Shown piece after piece: positions 17,037 through 25,100 of a stretch of DNA of 64,000 bases (position 1 is the first letter of the stretch; every line of letters begins with the position of its first letter). The position numbers and the translations under genes were made by a program. Source of the DNA: Gimesia chilikensis (lineage in GTDB: Bacteria; Planctomycetota; Planctomycetia; Planctomycetales; Planctomycetaceae); NCBI RefSeq assembly GCF_007744075.1, contig NZ_CP036266.1, positions 5,689,748-5,753,747 of the forward strand. Direction: 5' to 3'. The notes under the pieces are model-generated. The model saw only the letters and a program-made list of their open reading frames with translations, did no database searches and had not been told where the DNA came from.

Positions 17037-18317
17037 TTATGAAACTCCTGTCGAAGAGGATTTAATTTGTGGAAGCGGAGTCAGCCAGCCAATTACCGCG
17101 GCGCAGAACAGGCAAGCCGCCAGCAGATACAATAAGGGGTGATAGGAACCTGTCAGCGTCTTACACTGAGCAAACACCAGGGGCCCCAGTGCCGATGCCA
17201 GCACGGTCATCATCTGTGCCAGCCCCTGAATTCGTCCCAGGTGTTTCCGTCCATAGAGAGCCGGCCAGACCGAAAAGAACATCACTGTCAGTATGCCGCC
17301 TGCGGAAGCACTCACGATAACATAGCCTGCCACATCGCCGCTGGTCTTCAGTCGAGTCAACCAGATCATCGAACCGGACAACATGAATAACGAGAGCGCA
17401 AGCAACCGATTGAATGACCATTTCAATCCAAGAGCGCCGGCGAGCAGGTTACTGAGCATCCCGACGCCGGTTCCCAAGGCGAGTGAGTTATAATAGACCT
17501 CTTTGCTGAATCCCTGGTCGGCCAGGATGGATTCATTAAATAATGAAATCCCCGAAACGATCATGCCATACAGAGAGATTCCGGAGGCGAACACCCAGAA
17601 CGCCGGCGTTCGCATGGCCTGTCGCAGTGTATAACTCTGTTGTTCCGGTTGGTTCTCGGGTGATCTGCTTTCTGCTGAATCCGCAGGTGGTGCCTGACGG
17701 TCGCGGGTGATGAGCGCCAGTACAACAGTGGCCCCCAGAATGATCCAACCTGTCCCGGACCAGAAGACGCGCCAGTTGAGGTCGGCACACTCCCGCCCCA
17801 AAAGTGCCGCCGCGATGAATCCCACCGACATCAACACTGAATAGATCGCCATCGGCAGACTGACCTGTTTATCAAACCATTTGCCGACGATCGTGATACT
17901 CACGACCGACAAGGCACTCTGCCCGAAGCCGCGGGTTAACATGATCGCGAGGAACAGCAGCCAGACCGATGTTACCGTGGACATCCCCACTACGACGGCT
18001 CCCAGCAGGCCCATCACAACCGTCAGCGTAAGCCGAATTCCGTAACGGTCAATGCACTGCCCAACCCCCAGGCAGAACAGCGCTCCCAACAGCGTCGCCC
18101 ACAGGTTGATCATTCCGTAACTGGCCCGTGTCAGCTGAAAATCAGGGTCATTCAGCAAACGCTCTGTGATCATCCCCAGTCCATGTGTACGCCCCGGGAG
18201 TGTCGCCACCATGGCGACAGCAGCCACTACGACCATCAACCAGCGATAGCCTGAAAATCCGGAAACGGAGGCTGGCAAGCTTTCGGGTTGTGGAGGGATG
18301 CGGGTCTCAGTTGACAT
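17037..18317 (-). CDS. MFS transporter in arsenic island
   Basis: A 426-residue major facilitator with twelve predicted helices and a central hydrophilic loop (about 195-225). The segments GQCIDRYGIRLTL (loop 2-3 signature region), GFGQSALSVVS and LGRIQGLAQM fit the monocarboxylate/oxalate-formate-like MFS branch. The substrate cannot be read from sequence. Because it is packed between a PhyH gene (9 bp) and the VOC-methyltransferase fusion (1 bp), export of an organoarsenical or arsenic conjugate is a reasonable inference. Confidence 0.85.
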   Translation of the reverse strand: MSTETRIPPQPESLPASVSGFSGYRWLMVVVAAVAMVATLPGRTHGLGMITERLLNDPDFQLTRASYGMINLWATLLGALFCLGVGQCIDRYGIRLTLTVVMGLLGAVVVGMSTVTSVWLLFLAIMLTRGFGQSALSVVSITIVGKWFDKQVSLPMAIYSVLMSVGFIAAALLGRECADLNWRVFWSGTGWIILGATVVLALITRDRQAPPADSAESRSPENQPEQQSYTLRQAMRTPAFWVFASGISLYGMIVSGISLFNESILADQGFSKEVYYNSLALGTGVGMLSNLLAGALGLKWSFNRLLALSLFMLSGSMIWLTRLKTSGDVAGYVIVSASAGGILTVMFFSVWPALYGRKHLGRIQGLAQMMTVLASALGPLVFAQCKTLTGSYHPLLYLLAACLFCAAVIGWLTPLPQIKSSSTGVS

Positions 18318-18326
18318 GAACTCGAC

Positions 18327-19163
18327 TCATTTAAACCAGGTGTTCGTGAGGCCATACTCCGCATAACGCTTACGCAGATAGACCTGAAATTCTTCGTAAT
18401 GCGCTGTCCGCTGCTGTCCCCCATCTGAGAACGCGTTGTAACTCAGGTACAACTGACGTCTCCACGAGGGGGACAGATTGGGACCGGAGCGATGCGGGGT
18501 GAAACCATCAAAAATCGCAATGTCACCCGGTTCGAGTTCCAGAGGCACCACCAGGGATTCATCCACCGTTTCATCCGGCAGGCGATGATAGGTGCCATCT
18601 TCCGGCGAAAGAGAGCCTTGCTGATGGTAGCCGGGAAAGACTTCTGTGCAGCCATTCGAAGCATTCGCGGTATCAAGTGGAATCAGTACGGTCAGAAAAC
18701 TCCGCGGAAATCCAGGCCAGGCGATCCAGTCCTGATGCAGTTCATACCCTTTGGTTCCCGGTTGTTTGAAGATCAGCTTATCCTTGAAGAGACAGGCTCG
18801 TTCCCCATACAAATCATGCAGCACATCCAGCAGTCGCGGATCGAAAGCAGACTTTCGGATCAACGGACTGAGATCGATCACCGGGTCAAACGTTTCCCAC
18901 AAACAGTCGCGGTCATCATACGTCTGCTGGAAACGACACCGTAAATTGTGCTTATCAATCAGATCGCTCTGGTAAGTCAGTTTCCATGCTTCCTCTGAGA
19001 GGTCCTGCATCTCTTCCGCGTCGAATAGACCGCGAAGAATCAGGAAACCATCCTGCTTCCATCGAGAATACTCAGCGTCCCGTAAAACGCGTCGTTCTTC
19101 AAGCTGCACCATCATTTCTCCCGCCGTCAGGTCTGATGAATTTGGACTGGTAGTAAAACTCAA
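18327..19163 (-). CDS. phytanoyl-CoA dioxygenase (PhyH) family protein
   Basis: A 278-residue Fe(II)/2-oxoglutarate dioxygenase. The jelly-roll core is marked by GFLILRGLFDAEEM, the HxD iron ligands in YELHQDWIAW, and the distal His plus 2-oxoglutarate Arg in TPHRSGPN. PhyH relatives hydroxylate lipids, small metabolites or halogenated and phosphonate compounds; the substrate here is unknown. It is 9 bp upstream of the MFS gene and 9 bp downstream of the DUF1559 stop, so it is likely part of a polycistronic unit. Confidence 0.88.
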   Translation of the reverse strand: MSFTTSPNSSDLTAGEMMVQLEERRVLRDAEYSRWKQDGFLILRGLFDAEEMQDLSEEAWKLTYQSDLIDKHNLRCRFQQTYDDRDCLWETFDPVIDLSPLIRKSAFDPRLLDVLHDLYGERACLFKDKLIFKQPGTKGYELHQDWIAWPGFPRSFLTVLIPLDTANASNGCTEVFPGYHQQGSLSPEDGTYHRLPDETVDESLVVPLELEPGDIAIFDGFTPHRSGPNLSPSWRRQLYLSYNAFSDGGQQRTAHYEEFQVYLRKRYAEYGLTNTWFK

Positions 19164-19172
19164 CGCTTCGTT

Positions 19173-20243
19173 TCAGAACTCACCCAGCACTTCCCCACCA
19201 GATCGGGTAGACAGACTCCGCCAGAGATTCCCGTCAATGCTGTCACCAACAAAGCGGACCGCTCCGTCACAGAGCAGCAGATTTACGCCTCCCGTATGAT
19301 TGCTGCGGGCCGCTTTCCAGCCAGAGGCGATGTATCCCTCGCTGGCAGTCGCGTTGGCCACGCAGTCGTAGTTCTTGGAATTGGGTCCATAGTAGTGGTT
19401 ATAGGAGGCGCAACGTATTTCGCCCGAATACCAGGCGAACTGGCGTTCGTTAGACTGGTTCCACGTTGTCGCAGCAGCGCAGTTGGCATCACTGATCAAC
19501 GAACCGAAAGCCAGATTTCGATAATATTTTTTCTCCGAACCAGGGGCGGCTCCCGTTGTCTCCGCCCCCTCTCCAATCAGACTCTCTGACATCGCCGCTG
19601 TGTTGCTGGTCCCGTCAGTAATATCACGAAAACGGGTACTGGAGTCGGCATAGAAGACGCCATCTGAACGATAGGGGGAACCATGCTCTACGCCACCTGT
19701 CGCATCCAGTCCACTGCCCATACTGGCTGCATAATTCGTGGGTCCGATTCCCCCCGTGACGCCATAAGCGGCAGATACCTTGCGCGAAATATCAGAAGGA
19801 CAGAGATAAAGATTGATTAACGTCGAGGCCGCCAGTTGGTTATTACTGTCGGCAATGATCCAGGCACTCCCCGAGTTGGCATACGTGGGGGATTCCAGAT
19901 TCAGCAGATTGTAGACGGCCGTCTGTTCCAGAAAGGGAGTCAGATAAGCCATCACGCCCCAGTTCCCCTGGAAGTAACCGATATATCCACCTGATCCTGG
20001 TTTTCCCCCGGGAATCAGGTTCGGTGGAAACACGCTGTGTGCACTCGCATAATTGTGCAGGGCGATTCCCAGTTGTTTGAGATTACTTTTACATTGCGCC
20101 CGCCGGGCAGCTTCCCGTGCCTGCTGAACTGCAGGCAACAGCAACGCAATTAAAATTCCGATGATCGCAATCACGACCAGCAATTCGATCAAAGTAAAAC
20201 CACGACGCATCTGCGGTCGCACCTGTGCTCTGTTCTGACTCAT
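19173..20243 (-). CDS. DUF1559 prepilin-like secreted protein
   Basis: A roughly 356-residue planctomycete-type protein. The N-terminus has the type IV prepilin methylation/cleavage motif [19 protein letters not shown] followed by [12 protein letters not shown] and [12 protein letters not shown], the DUF1559 signature. The end has the H-x9-DG pattern ([18 protein letters not shown]). Members are processed by a prepilin peptidase and are present in dozens of copies per planctomycete genome; the individual role is unknown. The ATG at 20243 gives a good GGAG spacing (6 nt); ATG 20246 and TTG 20255 are alternatives. Confidence 0.93.
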   Translation of the reverse strand: MSQNRAQVRPQMRRGFTLIELLVVIAIIGILIALLLPAVQQAREAARRAQCKSNLKQLGIALHNYASAHSVFPPNLIPGGKPGSGGYIGYFQGNWGVMAYLTPFLEQTAVYNLLNLESPTYANSGSAWIIADSNNQLAASTLINLYLCPSDISRKVSAAYGVTGGIGPTNYAASMGSGLDATGGVEHGSPYRSDGVFYADSSTRFRDITDGTSNTAAMSESLIGEGAETTGAAPGSEKKYYRNLAFGSLISDANCAAATTWNQSNERQFAWYSGEIRCASYNHYYGPNSKNYDCVANATASEGYIASGWKAARSNHTGGVNLLLCDGAVRFVGDSIDGNLWRSLSTRSGGEVLGEF

Positions 20244-20508
20244 CATGTTCTCCAATGCAATTAATATTACATTCTTATGATCGTCAGAATATAGATCGTT
20301 CCTGCAGGTGTCAATGATCTATTTTTATTTTTGCGATGAAACCGCTTGGCCATTTGGATTGCTGATTTTGAGAGATATTTGTCATAAATCATCCCTTTTC
20401 AATTTTCCGGGTAAACGATCCCTTCATAAAACTGCCAGCGGAACAATAATAGAATCAGGACTATATACTAACCCAGCCGGCACTTTATCAATCTGTGGTT
20501 TCAACAAC
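20244..20508. other. divergent intergenic region before tspO
   Basis: 265 bp between divergent genes, AT-rich and likely to hold both promoters. An in-frame upstream extension of the next gene (to 20308) is open but has no membrane or TspO character and is not accepted as coding. Confidence 0.4.
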
Positions 20509-20901
20509 ATGACCTGGATGGAATGGTACAACACACTCTCCAAACCGGGATGGACTCCGTCCCCGGGAACCATCAGCCTGATCTGGCAGATCCTGTATCC
20601 GATCATCCTGATCTCTTTCGGTTATGTCTTTTACCAGACAGTACGGCGTCGCTATCCTGCAGCAACGGTAATGCCTTTCGCGATTAATCTCATTGCCAAT
20701 CTGAGCTTCACCCCGCTGTTTTTCGGTTTGAGAAATGTGCCTCTGGCTACACTGGATATTCTGGTCGTCTGGTCTACAATCCTCTGGATAATTTACTCGA
20801 TCTGGCCTCGCTCCCGATGGGTCGCGTTGGCTCAGATTCCATATCTGATCTGGGTTTCCATCGCCACGACGATCCAGGTCAGTATTTTCTGGATGAATTG
20901 A
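20509..20901 (+). CDS. tspO: TspO/MBR family tryptophan-rich sensory protein
   Basis: A 130-residue five-helix membrane protein. Typical features are the WYNTLSKPGWTPSPGTISLIWQILYPI opening (Trp- and Pro-rich loop), the NLIANLSFTPLFFGL segment and the late WILWIIYSIWPRSRW-type helix. TspO binds tetrapyrroles and is tied to light and oxidative stress. It is somewhat shorter than the usual 150-160 residues; the ATG at 20509 is the first that yields the family N-terminus. It ends 16 bp before a UV-endonuclease gene. Confidence 0.88.
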   Translation: MTWMEWYNTLSKPGWTPSPGTISLIWQILYPIILISFGYVFYQTVRRRYPAATVMPFAINLIANLSFTPLFFGLRNVPLATLDILVVWSTILWIIYSIWPRSRWVALAQIPYLIWVSIATTIQVSIFWMN

Positions 20902-20917
20902 GGAGCCTGGCAGTCTG

Positions 20918-21844
20918 GTGTCAAAAACAAAATCACAATCATCGATCAGGCTGGGACTCTGTTGTCAGTTTCTGGAAGAACCGATCAAATTTCGGAATAC
21001 CACAGTCAAATCCAACAGCCAGATGGAACGGACCGCCGCCCTGGAGAAACTGGCGCGACTCTGTCGGGAAAATGCAGAAGCACTCCAATCGTCGTTGGAA
21101 TACTGTGCCGCGCACAACATCGGCTGCTTCCGCATCAACAGTCAGATTCTGCCTCTGAAAACTCATCCTGAGTGTGGCTACGACATGCAGGACCTGCCCG
21201 AGGGGAAGGCAATCGTCAAGCTGTTCAAACAGTGTGGCCAGTATGCCCGCGAGCATCAGATTCGTACCTGCTTTCATCCCGATCAGTTTGTGGTACTCAA
21301 CTCCCCGCGTAAAGAAGTCGTAGAACGTTCGATAGCAGAACTCGAGTATCAGTCCGAAGTGGCAGAATGGGTGAATGCGGATGTGGTCAATATTCATGGA
21401 GGGGGTGCCTACGGAGACAAGGAAAGTGCCCTGGCTCAGTTCGCGGAGAACTTTAAGCGTCTCTCGAAACGGGTCCGCAGCAGACTGACCGTGGAAAATG
21501 ACGACACGACCTACACTCCCGCGGACCTGCTCCCGCTCTGTCGCAAGATAGGCATACCGCTGGTCTACGACGCGCATCATCACCGCTGCCTGCCTGATGA
21601 GCTCTCAATTGAAGAGGCTACCGAACAGGCAATTCAGACCTGGGATCGCGAGCCGATGTTTCACATTTCCAGTCCCCTGGAAGGCTGGAAGGGACCGAAG
21701 CCCCACCGACACCATGATTTCATCAATGTGCGTGATTTCCCAGATTGCTGGGAAGACCGCGAATTGACCGTCGAAGTCGAAGCCAAAGCGAAGGAACAGG
21801 CGGTGCTGAAACTGATGCAGTCACTCCGCAATCGAAAAAAATAA
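20918..21844 (+). CDS. uvsE: UV DNA damage endonuclease (UvsE/UVDE)
   Basis: A 308-residue TIM-barrel endonuclease. It opens with RLGLCCQFL, and the metal ligands fall in FRINSQILP, CFHPDQFVVLNSP, VNIHGGGAYGDK, LTVENDD, VYDAHHHRC and HISSPLEGW, all as in UVDE. It nicks 5' to pyrimidine dimers and other lesions in an alternative excision-repair route. The GTG start at 20918 follows an AGGAG-like sequence at 20900-20905. The tspO gene lies just upstream on the same strand. Confidence 0.94.
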   Translation: MSKTKSQSSIRLGLCCQFLEEPIKFRNTTVKSNSQMERTAALEKLARLCRENAEALQSSLEYCAAHNIGCFRINSQILPLKTHPECGYDMQDLPEGKAIVKLFKQCGQYAREHQIRTCFHPDQFVVLNSPRKEVVERSIAELEYQSEVAEWVNADVVNIHGGGAYGDKESALAQFAENFKRLSKRVRSRLTVENDDTTYTPADLLPLCRKIGIPLVYDAHHHRCLPDELSIEEATEQAIQTWDREPMFHISSPLEGWKGPKPHRHHDFINVRDFPDCWEDRELTVEVEAKAKEQAVLKLMQSLRNRKK

Positions 21845-21909
21845 ATGAGAATCGGAATCTCGCATATTTCAGTGAACCTGAAATCCGGGGTAGTGTCTTC
21901 CAGAACATC

Positions 21910-22713
21910 ATGAACACGACACACCTCAACAATAAGTTTGCACGCATGGGCGCCCGGGTTAAATTTCAGAGTCCGCCTGTCATGCGTCCTCGTTTACGAC
22001 CGCGCATGTCCAGCCTGGATATCCAGGAAGACCGTCGAGGCGAGTACTTCGATATCACTCTGCAAAGTGCTGCCGAGCCTCTGGTTCTCGACCTGCAACC
22101 CGATGATCGTCATCTGCTGCTGCTGATTCGCGAAGCAGAAGAAAAACACAAGTTTCTGTGTGGTCATGATGAACGTCACTGGTTCGTGGCAGCGATTCCT
22201 GAAAAAGCCCCCGTAGGTACGGTGCGACAGGCGAAGGAAGCTTTGAAACCACATCTCGTGCAAGTAGCGCAATCTGAGAAAAGAGTCGCAAACAAATCCC
22301 GCAACCGACGTAAAAACGCGGCTTTTATCCGGCAGGGCGAATGGTTCTTTCTGCCGGTCCCAGAGCAACCTCAGGCAGGAATGCTGATTCTGCAAAATGA
22401 ACCCCTGACGCGTGGCAACGGAGGCAAACCACACTGGGCAGATTATTGTATTCGAACCGGAGGAGAGACCGTGCTGGTCTCCAATCGCTATCGATCCGGG
22501 TTATCCCACATTCAATACCAGCGACTGATCGAAAAAAACAGTAATGCCCGAAACTGGAACTGGAGGACGATGCAGCGGAATCCCGAAGTCTATGTGAAAG
22601 GTCGGATTCGCCATCCCGATCATAAAACAATCCTGCTCCCTGACTGGCACCGAGTTGTCATGAATACAGAAAATCAATCTCGTGCGATGCGGAATGTGGC
22701 GTTTCTCGATTAA
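21910..22713 (+). CDS. hypothetical protein convergent with an AAA+ ATPase gene
   Basis: A 267-residue basic soluble protein with no recognised domain. Notable segments are HLLLLIREAEEKHKFLCGHD, a Lys/Arg-rich middle (about 115-140) and FIRQGEWFFLPVP. The ATG at 21910 is used; the open frame upstream overlaps uvsE and is not coding. It ends 28 bp from the convergent end of an AAA+ ATPase gene. It could be a regulator or substrate of that ATPase, but nothing in the sequence shows it. Confidence 0.7.
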   Translation: MNTTHLNNKFARMGARVKFQSPPVMRPRLRPRMSSLDIQEDRRGEYFDITLQSAAEPLVLDLQPDDRHLLLLIREAEEKHKFLCGHDERHWFVAAIPEKAPVGTVRQAKEALKPHLVQVAQSEKRVANKSRNRRKNAAFIRQGEWFFLPVPEQPQAGMLILQNEPLTRGNGGKPHWADYCIRTGGETVLVSNRYRSGLSHIQYQRLIEKNSNARNWNWRTMQRNPEVYVKGRIRHPDHKTILLPDWHRVVMNTENQSRAMRNVAFLD

Positions 22714-22741
22714 CCTTAATTTTTAATGAGAGCAACCCGCC

Positions 22742-24172
22742 TCAAGACGGCTCCACTCCCGTCGCCCCAAGCAGTTTCAGATTCAGTGAACCACCGCTGA
22801 TCAACATCTCATCCAGGGCATTCGAAATATCTTCGGTGGAAATCTCACCGGTCCCCTCACGTTCAATATGAAACTGTACCGCCCGTCGCATCAATTCTTT
22901 GATAAACGCAGCGGAGACGCCTGATGTGCGTTTCAGAACTTCCTCAATCTCTTCCTCTCCAACAGAGACTCCTGTCGAGTAAAGCTGGATCAGTTTACGT
23001 CGTCCTTCTGCGTCTGGAAGAGGAAATTCGATCGCCTGATCGACTCGTCCCGGACGTGACGCAAGTGCGGCTTCGAGTGTCTCCGGTCGATTGGTGGTGA
23101 GAATGAACAGGATTTCCGCTTCTGGTTTCAGACCATCCATTTCATTGAGCAGCTTGTTAAGCAGAACCTCTTCGCAGGCACTGTTCATCTGCCGGCGGTC
23201 CCGGGCAATCAGGTCGACATCTTCGAGGACAACAATACTCGGCTGCAACAGCCGCGCCAGCGTCATGTATTCATCCAGCATTCCGACCTGTTCAGCAGAA
23301 ATCAAAAGGGTGGTATGTGCGGGCAACGCATTCGACAGGAAATGAATGGTATGCGTCTTTCCGGTTCCGGGTGGACCGTAAAACAGGATTCCTTTTTTGG
23401 TCGACTGTTTGAATTGAGAAAGTCGCTCGCGCTGTTTGACAAACTGGATCACATTCCGCTCCAGCAGTTCCAGCGTCTTAGCCGGCAGGATTACCTGATC
23501 ACGGGATACTTCACGAAGCTGATGGACACTGATACCTTTCGACTCACCCGAGTAGGAATGTTCCAACTGTTGCAGGGAGAGTACTTTTCCCCGGTATGAT
23601 TTGGCCCGTTGGATGGCTTGTTCCAGATGCGTAAATAATTCCTGAGCAACCCGGGTCCCCTCCGGAGAATTGGGAGTCCCCACATGCAGGGCCATTCCAG
23701 TGAACCGGCCAAAATGCCCGACAGGTGTCAGCAGCGCAGCAAATCGAACCCCCTGTTTTTCCAGAAACCAGAGTCCCATTTTAAGAACTCTAACCGGCCG
23801 TTCCCCGCCGACATTCACTTCTTCATATTCGGGAGGTGTGGTGAGTGTCGTATGGTGGCGATTGGTGACCATGCAGCTGGCAAGCGTGACTTCCTGATGA
23901 TGATACTCGTCCCGCACACCGCAGAAATGCCTGATTTTAAGATCGCTGTTCAATAACTGGTCGATGGCCATCTGTAAATCGGCCCTGACACGTAGCGGAA
24001 ATACGCGTTCCGTAATCACGATCTCGCTGGTGGGTAATGGTGCGAAATGCCGTACGATCAACGGCGCAACAGTGTCAGCCGGGGTGCGCCTCTGCCTCAA
24101 CCAGGCCATCAGTCCTACAGCGACTCCCGCCCCAAAGATCAAGCCTACAAACAGCCAACCCACGTCTTTCAT
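22742..24172 (-). CDS. membrane-anchored AAA+ ATPase
   Basis: A 476-residue protein with one N-terminal membrane helix (GWLFVGLIFGAGVAVGLMAWL), a roughly 200-residue cytoplasmic region, then an AAA module. The P-loop is FYGPPGTGKTHT, Walker B reads IVVLEDVDLIA, sensor 1 is TTNRPE and the arginine-finger region is SRPGRVDQ. The AAA core is of the FtsH/Cdc48-like classic type, but no protease domain follows. It probably remodels membrane or other proteins; the target is unknown. Confidence 0.87.
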   Translation of the reverse strand: MKDVGWLFVGLIFGAGVAVGLMAWLRQRRTPADTVAPLIVRHFAPLPTSEIVITERVFPLRVRADLQMAIDQLLNSDLKIRHFCGVRDEYHHQEVTLASCMVTNRHHTTLTTPPEYEEVNVGGERPVRVLKMGLWFLEKQGVRFAALLTPVGHFGRFTGMALHVGTPNSPEGTRVAQELFTHLEQAIQRAKSYRGKVLSLQQLEHSYSGESKGISVHQLREVSRDQVILPAKTLELLERNVIQFVKQRERLSQFKQSTKKGILFYGPPGTGKTHTIHFLSNALPAHTTLLISAEQVGMLDEYMTLARLLQPSIVVLEDVDLIARDRRQMNSACEEVLLNKLLNEMDGLKPEAEILFILTTNRPETLEAALASRPGRVDQAIEFPLPDAEGRRKLIQLYSTGVSVGEEEIEEVLKRTSGVSAAFIKELMRRAVQFHIEREGTGEISTEDISNALDEMLISGGSLNLKLLGATGVEPS

Positions 24173-24283
24173 TGACGACTCCTCAGAGTAGAAACGATCT
24201 CAGGTTGTGCCAGGCCTGAACGAGTGATTTGAACCTGCTTCGGATATACCCTGAATCCGATCGATATTCAAACCGAATCTTAT

Positions 24284-24682
24284 TTATTCAGATGAGGAAT
24301 CACTCTTTGAGGTTCGCTGAGTCAGACAGAATCCCAGACTGATCAGAAAAATCAGCCACTCACCGGTCGCCAGTGAGTACGTCGTCCCGCCGATTCCTTC
24401 GAACAGGAAAAAACTGGCACAACGAAATAAGACCAGGCAACCATGCACGATCAGACAGACCGTCAACGCATACCGCGTCACAGCGGCCTGACAGAGGGGC
24501 CAGAGAAAGATCAGACCTAAAGCCAGTTCCAGACCGCCATACACCACCAGGAACTCCGACTGCCCGGACCCTCCCTCCAGCGTAAAGCCCACCGACTGGG
24601 ATGTGGATGCTGGGGTGATCGCACACCAGACTGCAAGCATCAGATACAGCCCCCCTACCAGGGCTAACCAGACTCGAATCAT
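24284..24682 (-). CDS. small four-helix membrane protein (DUF4345-like)
   Basis: A 132-residue protein with four hydrophobic helices. The pattern (initial VWLALVGGLYLMLAVWCAI, then FLVVYGGLELALGLIFLW) resembles the DUF4345 family of small inner-membrane proteins with no known activity. The last 12 residues are polar (RTSKSDSSSE). It stands alone on the minus strand, 111 bp from the AAA+ ATPase start. Confidence 0.65.
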   Translation of the reverse strand: MIRVWLALVGGLYLMLAVWCAITPASTSQSVGFTLEGGSGQSEFLVVYGGLELALGLIFLWPLCQAAVTRYALTVCLIVHGCLVLFRCASFFLFEGIGGTTYSLATGEWLIFLISLGFCLTQRTSKSDSSSE

Positions 24683-24995
24683 CAGTCAAAACTCCTGTGC
24701 ACTAAAGATACGCTGAATATCTCGAGAATAGACGATCCCCGTCCCATGGTCAAACTGTGGTGAACCTGGTCGCGTTTCCGACTGTCTTATTCGCAAGGCA
24801 TACCAGCCAATGAGGGTCTGCGCGGAATCCCCGCAGGTGCCTGTTTCTCTCTGCGTTGTTTTTAGCTCAAGCTCGATTCACCTGAAAGTCGATAGACCAC
24901 GACATGAATTCGATCATCACACTTTGTTGTCAGATCTGTTGTCCAGGAACGGCTTTCGTTCTTTGGGAGAGGGTGTGTTGATTGTTATCAAAACC

Positions 24996-25011
24996 TGATC
25001 AGATCTGATCA
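24996..25011. repeat. 16-bp perfect palindrome
   Basis: TGATCAGATCTGATCA equals its own reverse complement. It lies 19 bp before the terminator hairpin and 90 bp before the permease start. It could be an operator for a dimeric regulator; no regulator is assigned. Confidence 0.6.
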
Positions 25012-25029
25012 AAGTACCATATCTCATCC

Positions 25030-25065
25030 AAAGGGTTGAAAGCCATCGCTTTCAACCCTTTTTTT
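25030..25065 (+). terminator. intrinsic terminator in front of SLC13 gene
   Basis: The arms AAAGGGTTGAAAGC and GCTTTCAACCCTTT form a perfect 14-bp stem with loop CATC, followed by an uninterrupted T-run (25059-25065). It ends 35 bp before the ATG of the permease on the same strand. Confidence 0.88.
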
Positions 25066-25100
25066 ATTGGCCTCGTTTCAATCCCGGAAGGGTTGCTGTA

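Larger units (their letters stand above)
24683..25100. other. 418-bp intergenic region, possible regulated leader or small RNA
   Basis: No convincing protein gene. It holds a perfect 16-bp palindrome (24996-25011) and, just before the permease gene, a perfect intrinsic terminator (25030-25065). The terminator points toward the permease and has no gene before it on that strand, so the region may encode a small RNA or an attenuated 5' leader. No known riboswitch motif was recognised. Confidence 0.45.

Noticed and set aside
20308-20508. N-terminal extension of TspO
   Set aside because: The added segment has no TspO features and no ribosome-binding site; ATG 20509 gives the family start.
24810-24998. 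Possible small protein in the leader of the SLC13 gene
   Set aside because: No ribosome-binding site, no conserved character, and better explained as a noncoding leader.
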